Assembly: GCF_018991925.1 (NCBI RefSeq)
Contig: NW_024736071.1
Span: 10,153,700 to 10,217,699, forward strand
DNA length: 64,000 nt
DNA from: Homarus americanus
Taxonomy: Eukaryota > Arthropoda > Malacostraca > Decapoda > Nephropidae
Direction: 5' to 3'
Shown: positions 23,024 to 32,400 of the stretch, in pieces
How positions within the stretch are numbered: the first letter of the stretch is position 1
Layout of the letters: each line of letters starts with the position of its first letter
The notes under the pieces: model-generated
The model's database searches: none
What the model saw: the letters and a program-made list of their open reading frames with translations, nothing else
What the model was told of the DNA's origin: nothing
Program-made: the position numbers and the translations under genes

Positions 23024-24060
23024 GTTACAGAGTCCCACACGAAAGACTAATAAGAAAAGTGGAGGCTCATGGCGTTGGAGGAGATATTCTAAAATGGATT
23101 AGTACGTGGTCACAGGACTGGAAACACCGAGTGAGCATAAACGGCACTAAATCCGATTGGAGTAACGTCACTAGTGGAGTACCCCAAGGCTCAGTACTTG
23201 GACCATTATTATTTATTCTGTACATAAACGACATAGATATCGGCATAGACAGCAACATAAGTGAATTTGCTGATGACACTAAAATAGGCCGTATAATTAA
23301 ATCTGACGAGGAATCCGCAAAACTACAGGAAGATCTAAACAAATTTTTCGAATGGTCTGAAAAATGGCAGATGAATTCAATGTGGACAAATGTACTGTAA
23401 GGTACTTAGTCTAGGAGATGTAAACAGAGAAACCAGATATCAGATGAACAACGATGTTATAGAGAAATCCAAATGTGAGAAATATTTAGGAGTAATGATA
23501 AGTAGGAATCTTTAGCCAAATAAACAATGTGTATTTGCTCGAAGCAAGGCTAATAAAGTACTTGGGTTCATACAAAGGAGTGTTAGTTACAACACTAGAG
23601 AGGTTATCCTAAAACTATATCTTGCGCTTGTGAGACCTCACTTGGATTACTCAGTTCAATTCTGGTCACCGTATTACAGAATGGGTATAGAATCAAGAAT
23701 AATCCCGGGCATCAGGAACCCTGAGTATAGAGACAGGTTAAAGCATCTTAATTTGCACTCCCTCGAGAGACGTAGAGTGAGGGGTGATATGATAGAGGTG
23801 TATAATTGGGAGTCAGGGCTAACGAAGGTGATATAACAAAAGTACCCAAACTATCCAACCAGGAGCGAACTCGTAACAATGGCTTTAAATTAGACAAATT
23901 TAGATTTAGCGCGATATAGGTAAACATTGGTTTGGAAATAGAGTAGTGGATGAATGAAACAAGTTACCAAACATCATTCTGCTCACCCCACAAGGGGAGG
24001 GGGCGAGAAAGGGTGCCCTAAACATAGCCTGCCTAAAAACTCACTTGACTAGGCAACCGC
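23024..24060 (+). pseudogene. Non-LTR reverse transcriptase fragment (CR1/Jockey-type)
   Basis: It begins in the RT palm at VPHERLIRKVEAHGVGG and continues through SGVPQGSVLGPLLFILYIND and EFADDTKIG, the catalytic box (FADD). After 23398 it is broken by stops and frameshifts, but later segments are clear: KYLGVMIS, FIQRSVSYNTREVILKLYLALVRPHLDY as two neighbouring motifs, LNLHSLERRRVRGDMIEVY, and a final NKLPN/LKTHL C-terminus near 24040. The 5' half with the endonuclease is missing. Confidence 0.8.
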
Positions 24061-24074
24061 ACCCAAGAAGATCA

Positions 24075-24412
24075 TCCAAATGCAGTAAAAAGCATCCTAA
24101 CAATCTAAAACAAAAACAAACTATGCAACCTCGTATGGTCACTGCATGGAATGTCAAGTCCCATCTGGATACTGGCACAAATGAGCATCCTGAAAGAAGA
24201 ACCGCCTTTTTGGCAAAAGAGCTGTCTATGTATAACATCGACATAGTAGCCATTAGTTAGTCCCGGCTCCCAGACGAGGGTCGACTCACAGAACGGGGGT
24301 CCGGCTATACCTTCTTTTGGAAGGGTAAGCCTGCTGCGGAGAGAAACCTCATTTATGGAGTTGGCTTTGCCATTCACCAATCCATCCTGCATAGGCTAAC
24401 TGAGATGCCTGT
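24075..24412 (+). pseudogene. RTE/BovB-like endonuclease, N-terminal part
   Basis: A reading of MQPRMVTAWNVKSHLDTG, then LSMYNIDIVAIS, a stop, and SRLPDEGRLTE with GYTFFWKGK. This is the start of an APE-type endonuclease of RTE-like ORFs, where the catalytic Glu of ESR has been lost to the stop. It breaks off at about 24412 and resumes at about 25505. Confidence 0.65.
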
Positions 24413-25504
24413 TTGGGTTATCGAGCAACTCATTCTTTTTTCTTTTATCCTCTTCACCACTGATCGGCTCGTTAGCCGCTTGGGCGATCGGTCACGAAGC
24501 CGCAAGTCCAGAAAACTGTGAGGACAAACTTTTTCGGAGTGCGAGTTGTGAACTCTTGGAAGAATCTACCAGAAAGTGTTGTGACGGCACCGAGTGTGAG
24601 CTCTTTCAAGACCAGATTTGACCAACACTGAAGCAGGTTCAGGTACATTCAGGAGACGGTGCATGCCCAGTACTTGCCAACAGTGCGTAGCAGAGACGTG
24701 ACCGATCGCTCAAGCTGCTAACGAGCCGATCATTTGGTGAAGAGGATAAAAGAAAAAGAAAAGTAACAGAGACGTGACCGATCGCCCAAGCGGCTAAAGA
24801 GCCGATCAGTGGCGAAGAGGATAAAAGTAAAAGTAAGTAAAAGTCTCTGTTGGGCCGGGCATCCATTTGTCCGTGGTCCGTGTCCGCATCCGTATCCTTG
24901 TCAGTATATCCGTGAGGTAAACATCCATATATCCGTGAAAACTACGTATGTGAGGTGTGCTTTTTTCCCAGAAAGTCACAGCAATAGAAGGTAAACTGCC
25001 CGGGTTTTGTCTGACCAGTTTTACCAAGGCCTCACAAACTTCTTGGTTGTTCAGTCTACTGGAGTCCTTGCTTTTGGGCATGGTGGATACTGTGGTAAAC
25101 TAATTATAAAATAGGTCTCGCGAGTTTAAGAAAGGTCACGTAGCCCCCACAACAGCTTCCGTGTTCCGTACGTGTCCGTGAAAAATCGCTCTACACGAAT
25201 TCCTCGCGGATGTGGACACGGACACGGAAATGATCAATGGATGCTTCTCAACCTTTTCTCATATACTCGATTTTTCATTGACACGGATGCGGATACAGAT
25301 CACGGTCAAATGGATGCCCGGCCTTACACACTGTTGGCAAGTCCTGGGCATGTACCAGCTCCTGAATGTACCTGAACCTGCTGCAGTGTTGGTCAAGTCT
25401 GGTATTGAAAGAGCTTATCTTATGTGCCGTCACAACACTTTCTGGCAGATTCTTCCAAGAGTTCACAACTCTCACTCCGAAAAAGTTTGCCCTCACAGTT
25501 TTCA
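24413..25504. mobile_element. Composite insertion splitting the RTE endonuclease
   Basis: Two copies of an L2/CR1-like ORF2 3' end face each other: 24520-24690 on + (FFGVRVVNSWKNLPESVV) and about 25325-25505 on - (the same motif). Between them are a roughly 35-bp motif repeated at 24461, 24697 and 24770 in direct and inverted copies (GATCGGCTCGTTAGCCGC type) and a separate terminal-inverted-repeat element. Confidence 0.6.
24853..25325 (-). mobile_element. Small TIR element with N-terminal ORF fragment
   Basis: The ends GGGCATCCATTTGTCCGTG (24859) and its imperfect complement near 25280-25322 form inverted repeats of about 40 bp. A - strand ORF from 25081 reads MPKSKDSSRLNNQEVCEALV. It is probably a deletion derivative of a DNA transposon; the superfamily is not determined. 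Confidence 0.5.
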
Positions 25505-25945
25505 TGACACTTCGATGTAGAGGATGACATCAAGGAAGCTTTTTACATCGAACTTGACCGAGTGATAATCTCTATCCCAGAGAAGATAAGGTTGTGCTCC
25601 TAGGTGACTTCAATGCCAGAGTTAGCAGCTGACTTCTGGCAGGGAACCATAGGGAGAAACGGAGTGGGCAAGTGTAATACCAGCAGTCTATTTCTCCTCA
25701 TCAAGTGTGCTGAACAACAACCTCATTATCACCAACACCTTGTTTAGGCAGGCCGACAAGTTCTAAGGTTCTTGGGAACACCCACGATCCAAACATTGGC
25801 ATCTCATTGACTACATCATTGTCAGAGAAACAGATCGCAGAGATGTCCTCATTACCAGAGACATATATGGCTCAGACCTCTGTGACACATGTCATCGGCT
25901 CATCAGAGCTAAACTCTCCCTTCACGTCTCCCAAAAACGGTGAAG
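25505..25945 (+). pseudogene. RTE/BovB-like endonuclease, C-terminal part
   Basis: It resumes with DDIKEAFYIELDRVI, then in shifted frames VVLLGDFNARV, NGVGKCNTSS, SKHWHLIDYIIVRETDRRD and SDLCDTCHRLIRAKLSL. These are the GDFN and HxIDY motifs of APE endonucleases in RTE-type elements. Several frameshifts are present. Confidence 0.7.
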
Positions 25946-26721
25946 ATAACAAGCCTCCAAAGTGGTTTTAACACAAAGCGACTGGAAGATCAAGGGGTAG
26001 AACATGCTTTCAAAGAGCAGCTCGACGATGGGCGGATAAACAACCCAACAACAAACCACCAAAATCTGAGTGCCGAATGGGATATTCCTTCACAGTTTAA
26101 CTCCGCACTTCAAATATATAGTCAGCACACTACCAGTTTACGATTCCTTAGTCTTCTCACTTTATATTAATCACAACAATTCCACAATACTTTCACAACA
26201 ATTGCCTTCAGTTGTTCTGCTAAGCTTATTAGTATTTATACTAGGAACAGGGGCGAGCAACTAACTACCCCTGATGATGATGATAATGGAGATAAAATGG
26301 CAATGGTTTGCCATGGGAAGGGAGAGAAGAGGAAAGATAGAAAGAAAGTTATAAAACTGGAAGTAAAGTAGGTAATAAAAAATAAGAGCAAGTGGGCTAT
26401 CCACCTAGCTGAGACGATTTGATTGGCTGTGGTGATGGCCGCACCAAGAGGTCACCCGAGCTCAAAGGGGAGAGGGGGGGGGGCTAAGTTAGCTAGCAAG
26501 GAGATATTTGTTATTGTGTTAGTTGGAGAGGTCTACTAGGTCCTTTTGTAACTAGTAGAACACTCATCTCTTATTTTTAATATTATGATTGGAAATAAGG
26601 CGTGACTGGCGTTAAGAAGTTATTTATGATGTGGTGTATAAAGGATCTGGTTCTTGGGTGCTTGTTAGTGTTGGTCAAAAGGAGGTGTAGATAAGGATGT
26701 GTTATTTGTTTTTTGTTTAGT
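25946..26721. other. No gene recognised
   Basis: Moderately AT-rich sequence with a short GATGATGAT run near 26272. No exon or element end was identified. Confidence 0.4.
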
Positions 26722-26725
26722 GTAC

Positions 26726-27208
26726 TGTAGGGTTTGGTGATGTTATGTTGTCTAGCACTCAGGATGGGATTGATGGAAACTCTAGGTGGTGGTTTTCTTA
26801 TATAAAATATATTATATACAAGACATTCTGGTGCTGGAGATGCCGTGTGGTGTTAAGATTGCTCAAGAGACACGTTCAGTGAGTAGCGTGCTTGAGGAGG
26901 TATCTGTGCAGGAGCTTCGTTAGAGGAGATGTTGCATGTTGCTGGCCTCCAGGTTGAATGAGAGCTGGACAGCGAGGAGCTTGCTTGGAGGAGGTGTTGC
27001 GTGTTCAGGGTAGAATAAATCTCAATGGAGAGATAGAGCTTATATACACAGCAGCCGGAAGTAAGCCCGTGGGTACTCGCTGGTTTCTTGACTCCATTGC
27101 TAGGGTAGACGTAGCAGGTGGTGACCACCCCGTGAGCAGCTGGCTGGTTGGTAGGATACTGTCGCATTGGAATGCGGATACGCAGTTGTAGGGGAGAGAT
27201 CCACTACA
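26726..27208 (-). mobile_element. Solo LTR (gypsy-type) with 4-bp TSD GTAC
   Basis: Its sequence matches, in inverted orientation, the LTR at 31471-32082 along its length. On the sense strand it begins TGTAGTGGATCTC and ends ACCCTACA. GTAC flanks both ends (26722-26725, 27209-27212). No internal coding region adjoins it, so it is a solo LTR left by recombination. Confidence 0.8.
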
Positions 27209-27212
27209 GTAC

Positions 27213-27790
27213 AGTAGTTCTGGCTCTTGAGGGTTATAGAGAAGGCTTTTAGGTTTTTAGTTGAGTATATATTTCGTCTTCCATGACTTCTAGTTTGTAC
27301 CATATGTTATATATTATGTTACTTCTTACCAAAGATAGAATGTGTTTAGGCCTGTATAATCACGAATGTGTTAGGCACGTGGTACATAAGAACAACAAGA
27401 AACGCCGGGCGTAAGACTCAGCATGTGGCTTCTCATACATATCTCTACTCATTATGGAGAAATCAGCTGCAGTATCTGTTCGTGTTCTGGGTAATAAGTT
27501 CTATATACAGGAGCGAACACAAACACCTGTATAATTTGTAGGTTCGATTTACTGGATAAGAGATATGTACACAAGGGAAGTAGCACTCTTCAACCTGTCT
27601 GCTGGTCAACTGCTCTATAGACGACGTATGGCAAGTGATACATTAACAGCTTCCATACGTCGCCAGGCACATTAATTAGGCATGTGGGACATCTTAAATA
27701 TATTGCCACACGCTACTAGCTAGGCTGAATAAATAGTACATAAATGGAGCACATACATAAAATACATACATAATATGAATACAGCATACA
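27213..27790. other. No gene recognised
   Basis: Contains a short inverted repeat, GACGACGTATGG / CCATACGTCGCC, at about 27619-27663. Possibly LTR or leader remains of a neighbouring gypsy copy. Confidence 0.35.
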
Positions 27791-27794
27791 GAAT

Positions 27795-28690
27795 ATACAT
27801 ACAGTATCCACTTCCATAGTTACAGTTGTGTCATTAATGCACAAGTCCACATTATACCTATGTTTAACTTTCTTTTCATGACTGGTGTAAATAGTAAACA
27901 CATGGGCACTCTCATGAATACTGTTTTTCATTTCCTTCTAATCACTTTCAACGACATATACTCTACCTTTATCACTTCTGGCAGGGGCTGTAATTTCTTT
28001 CTCACATTCAGGAGCAATATATCCAATACGCTGACAATTGTAACATCTTGAATTTGTTAACTTACACTGAAAGCTTTCATGTTTCCCTCGGCATCTCTTA
28101 CATTTCAAATCAGCATATGTTCCTTGTTTTGTGGCATAACTCTTTCTTTTAGCTCCAGTTACTTTACACACTGAGCCACTACTGCCAACTGTTTCACTAC
28201 CGGCATTGGGAACACATTGTCTGGTGTTTTTCTCTGCTAATTCCATGCTTGTAGCTATTTGACATGCTTTTTAAAAAGTTAAGTTAGTGGTGTTCATTAA
28301 CTTATATTGTATTTTTTTCATAATTCAGACCTATCACAAACCTGTCTCTTAGAGCTCGGTTCAAGAACTGTCCAAAGTTACAGTGAATGGATAACTTCTT
28401 GTGCCAAATTTGTAACTTTCAACGATCTCAAGTGGAGCAGGATCAAATTGTTGATTCAGAATCTTGGTAATCTGAATCAGTGAGAAGTCTTTTGGTTTGT
28501 CTGGAACAAGCAGATTGACCAGAGTAGAATAAACATTAGCTCCTACCTCTGTCAAAAAGATTGCTTTCCTTTTCTCTTCAAGGACTTTCTTCTTCTGAGC
28601 ATCACCTCCGATGTGAAGTTCTCCTTGTCTGCATCATACTCCCCCACTTGTCAGATGTATCCACTGACGCCAGCCATGGTTGCTCTCTTC
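27795..28690 (-). pseudogene. Ty3/gypsy Gag-PR fragment (second family)
   Basis: It starts near 28675 (MAGVSGYI, a stop, QVGEYDADKENF) and continues as VGANVYSTLVNLLVPDKP, with FDPAPLEIVESYKFGTR, a Gag domain common in animal gypsy elements. CCHC knuckles (CKRCRGKHESFQC, CYNCQRIGYIAPEC) lie near 28010-28100. The frame then enters the protease start (TVTMEVDT) and breaks immediately before the active-site Gly, at about 27800. Stops and a frameshift make it a pseudogene. Confidence 0.7.
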
Positions 28691-28859
28691 ACTTAAATTC
28701 TCCATGTTCAGAGTAGCCTTCCCTTCAGTGGTCACTATCTTCTCTTCAAGGACTTCACCAACACTTTGTGAATCCCATCCTCGTCGCCAGTGTAGTATCT
28801 TACATGATTCAATGGGAGAATGAGAAGCCACATACTGAGTCTTAATTAAATCATGTAAG

Positions 28860-29238
28860 ATACTACACCATACTCTCTGTGCTTGTTTGTATGTTCTTAT
28901 GTTTAATGGCAAAATGATGTATTTTTCGTGAAGCTCTTTTATTTTGGTTGTGCATGGGGGACGTTGTTTGGAGGCTCTGTGTTGCCTGGAGTTTTAATTG
29001 GTTGGTATGGCTGATCGTGTTTAATGGTATTCTAGATGGGGGCGGACTAGTGCTTTAAATAGGTGTAGTTATATTTTTTCTTAATTTTACTGAATCTTCT
29101 TAGTTTTGTAAGCTGTATTTGGGTTACTCTATTACGTTCTGTTATGTGTTTATTTATTCCTGTTCTTGTTATTGTTAGCCCCAGTATTTTTCCTTCATTT
29201 GAGTATTGTATGTCTTCGTTGTTTACTGTGATTGGTGC
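28860..29238 (-). pseudogene. Non-LTR ORF2 C-terminal fragment
   Basis: The - strand shows pieces such as EGKILGLTITRTGINKHI (with changes), RVTQIQLTKLRR and PLNIRTYKQAQRVW, the distal part of Jockey-like ORF2 proteins. It is heavily broken and sits between two gypsy fragments. Confidence 0.4.
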
Positions 29239-29239
29239 T

Positions 29240-31248
29240 GATTCCCGACGTAAGTGGTGGTGGAGAGACTCGGGGTAAGAAAAGTTCCTTGAACTCCTTG
29301 AACAGGGAGGAGAACTCGTTGGAGGGTGAGAGGCAGGTGATAGTGTCAGCCCACCCGGATCGTGTGTGCAGTAGGCTCATGGATAAGGCAGAGGTTGCTT
29401 GGGTCACCGACGAGCTTGTGGAAGGTGAGGAAGTCGAAGACAAGGATGGGTTGCGAGACGTCTGTCACCACGAAGGACCAGCGCAGAGTCTTGGGAAGAC
29501 CAAAGTCTAAGGCGAGGATGTGTGCGCCGTAGGAGGTGATGGGGGCACCGTTGGCGGCGAACAGGTCATATGAGGGTTGCTTCGATGTGTCTCGCAGTGA
29601 GGGAGGGATGATGCTGACCGATGCCCCTGTGTCAGCGAGGAATTTCCTGCCGGAGATGTAGTTGGTGATATGCAGCGGTGAGACGCCTGAAGTGACGGAG
29701 GTTGTGGCGTCTACCAATCCCCGTCGATGCCGTTTCCCGAGTAGTTGCAGGGAGCCTCACAACGTCTTGTGTTCGGTCTGACTAATTACCCAAATGTAGC
29801 AAAATGTAGCCGCACTGAAGTCAAATAATGGTCCTACATGAATAAATCGGACTGCTAATCACTTCTCGACCAGTATTTGGTGTCACAAAGTCACAAAAAA
29901 TTGGAAAACTTACTTTCATCTGAGTTAATAGATCGTGTGCATGTACCGAGGGAACGAGTAATTACCCAAATGTAGCCAAATGTAGCCGCAATGAAGTCAA
30001 ATGATGGTCGTACAAGCGTAAATCGGGCTGTGAATCACTTCTCAATTATTATTTGGTGTCATAAAGTCACAAAAATTGGTAAACTTAATTTAATCTGAGT
30101 TGTGTTAAGCCAGGTTAGGTTAGATTAGGTTAGGTTAGGTACATGCACTTGATCTATTAACTCAGTTTAAATTAAGTTTACCAATTTTTTGTGACTTCGT
30201 GACACCAAATACTAGTCGAGGTTAGGTTAGGTTAGGTTAGGTTCGGTACATGCACTCGATCTATTAATTCAAATTAAATTACGTTTTCCATTTTTTTTTA
30301 CTTTGTGACACCAAATACTAGTCGAGAAGTGATTGGTAACCCGATTTATTCATGTAGGACCATTATTTGACTTCATTGCGGCTACATTTGGGTACATTTG
30401 GGTAATTAGTCGGACCCTCTTGTGTTAGCACCGACGTGTTGATGGTACCAGCAGAGGGTAGGTGCACTCTGCTGGGAGCTGGCGGCGGTGTCCGATGCAG
30501 GACGAAAACGTCGGGGTTGGTAGGACATAGTGCGCGGGGCAGGAGCAGCAGCAGGCATGGAGGAACAGAGCTGCTCGAGGGTGTCCATTCTGCGGTGTAG
30601 AGACTGTAGCAGGTCCGTCATGTCTTGTGAGGTGTTGCTCGTCTGAGGAGCGTTGATCCAGTTGACAAGATCGGAGGTAAGTGACGGTGTGGCCGCTGAG
30701 TTGTCCGTGGCACCATGGCGCACAGCAGTGTATTCATGGAATACTCTGTCTGCCGTGGCTGCGTAGGTCGCCGGGGTTGTAGAGTAGTCCAGTGCGGACA
30801 GAGTGAGGCGAACTTCTGCGGGGAGCTTCTGGGCGCGAAACTGGCGCAGGGCAGTGTCAGGAAGCCTGTCTGTGTGGCGGGAGTTCAGACTACGCATCTC
30901 GTCCCAGAGACGTGCAGGCGTTGAGTTGGCAAAGACAAGACTTGATAGGTCTTGCAGCAGACTGGCGCCAGGCCGCTGGTATCGCCTCTTCAGAGCATCT
31001 CGTAGAGCTTAGAGCTACAAATTTGTTGTCAGCTGGAGGGTTGGTGATGACTTCTGAGACTTGCGTGACGACTTCTGAGGGCAAGAAACAGACCAGGGCG
31101 ACGTACTTTTGCTCGCCTTTAGCTGTTTAGCCGGTGAGAGCTGCCTCCACATGAATTAACCAGTCCTCAATGTTGTGGTTGAAGATTGAAAGCGAGATTC
31201 GTTTCTCATCCGTTCTTGTGTGAGGGCGTCACTCCGTGGGTCACCAAT
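29240..31248 (-). pseudogene. Ty3/gypsy Gag-PR, interrupted by a DNA transposon
   Basis: On the - strand a primer-binding-site-like TGGTGACCCACGGAGTG (about 31230-31246) follows the LTR end at 31249. Gag remains run from about 31190 (EDWLIHVEAALTG; LPSEVVTQVSEVI), then an open stretch 30897-30427 (LRQFRAQKLPAEVRLTLSAL, LCWYHQHVGANT). The insertion at 29774-30417 splits the Gag C-terminus. Across the insertion the frame continues into Cys-rich Gag and the protease at 29717-29346, with the active site LADTGASVSI. The fragment ends near 29240; RT onwards is missing. Confidence 0.8.
29774..30417. mobile_element. 644-bp non-autonomous DNA transposon with 9-bp TSD
   Basis: The ends read CGGTCTGACTAATTACCC on the left and GGGTCCGACTAATTACCC on the complement of the right end, with homology continuing more than 100 bp inward. 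TCTTGTGTT is duplicated on both sides (29765-29773, 30418-30426). Removing the element and one duplicate restores the Gag frame of the host gypsy copy. Inside are a second direct copy of the arm (about 29957-30105) and GGTTA-rich runs at 30113-30140 and 30220-30243. No ORF. A 9-bp duplication is typical of Mutator-like elements and also occurs in Merlin, so the superfamily is open. Confidence 0.85.
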
Positions 31249-31470
31249 TGTAGGGTAGTGTACTGTATGTGGCCAGTTGTCTAATTTATCTTTGTGCATG
31301 TCAATTCTCTTTGTTATGGTCATATACACACGTACAATAAGGGAGATCTCGCATTCAGGATGGAGGTGAGAAAGGAAACTCACAATGGCGTTTTCTTTAT
31401 ATATATTATATGTACAGAGCAGTCAAGTGCTGGGAATTTGCTGCGTAGTAGAGGAGTTGCTATAGAGGGG
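31249..31470 (-). repeat. Remnant of gypsy 5' LTR, split by a solo LTR
   Basis: It starts TGTAGGGTAGTG on the + strand next to the primer-binding site and resembles the solo LTR at 26726 at lower identity (CATTCAGGATGG; GGCGTTTTCTTTATATA). It is broken at 31470 by insertion of another LTR and seems to resume after 32086 (CTTCTTTAGAGGAGG). Confidence 0.6.
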
Positions 31471-32082
31471 TGTAGTGGACGTCTCCCCTACAACTGCGTA
31501 GCCGCATGCCACCTGCTACGTCTTCCCTAGCAACCAAACGAGCGGCACAAGGGGGGGGGCGTCACCAGATGCCACAGTATCCTAGCAACGGAGTCAAAAG
31601 ACCGGCGGCTTCCCACGGTTGACTCACGGGTGACTCACGGCTGCTGTGTATATAAACTCTGTCTCTCCATTGAGATTCATTCTGGCCCTCGCTTCTCCTC
31701 CGCCTGCCTGGCGGTCCTCGCTCCCGCCGGCGAGCATGGCGACCCACCAGCTGTCCTTCTCTGAGCGTCCTCACCAACCAGCTCTCTTATTCTGCTCTCG
31801 GTTCCTGAACACGCAACACCTCCTCCAAGCAAGCTCCTCGCTGTCCCGTTCTCATTCAACCTGGAGGCCAGCAACAGGCAACATCTTCTCTAACGAAGCT
31901 CCTGCACATCTACCTCCTTCAACACGCTACTCACCGAACGTGTCTACTGAGCAGCTCCTCACCACACGGCATCTCCAGCACCAGACTGTCTACCATATAA
32001 CTTATATTATATAAGAAAACCACCACCTTAGAGTTTCCATCCATCCTGAGTGCTAGACAACATTATATCACGAAACCCTACA
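31471..32082 (+). mobile_element. Solo LTR with TSD GGGG, inserted in another LTR
   Basis: 612 bp, starting TGTAGTGGACGTC and ending ACCCTACA, flanked by GGGG on both sides (31467-31470, 32083-32086). It has a TATATAAA box near 31650 on its sense strand. Same family as the LTR at 26726-27208 in inverted orientation, with an extra GC-rich block at about 31690-31800. Confidence 0.8.
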
Positions 32083-32199
32083 GGGGCTTCTTTAGAGGAG
32101 GTCTTCTCTGCTTAAGAACTTGATGTTGTCTGCCCTCTTGACTTGACTTGAAGTCTGTGGATAAGGTAGAGAACTATTGCTTGTAATGCTGAGTGGGAG

Positions 32200-32400
32200 G
32201 GCAGGGATTAGGATTGGAAGTACTTTGGTAGCAATTTGGGTGTACCACCACACATTGCTTGCGGTCATGTAGAAAGTCTTCTACCCATGCTCGGACATTT
32301 CACGGAATCCCGTACCCTTCCAGTTTAATTTTCAGCCTTTAATGGGGTACACTGTCAAAAGCCTTGGTAAAATCTAAGTACTCCGACATACAATATTTAT
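32200..32400 (-). pseudogene. Reverse transcriptase palm fragment
   Basis: The - strand gives YLDFTKAFDSVPH, a stop, then RLKIKLEGYGIP and VRAWVEDFLHDRKQ, the DF.KAFD palm motif of non-LTR RT. About 60 codons, with stops. Confidence 0.65.

Noticed and set aside
26853..27303. Overlapping frames up to 104 codons (also 31646-32014)
   Set aside because: They lie within solo LTRs of a gypsy family and mirror each other by inversion.
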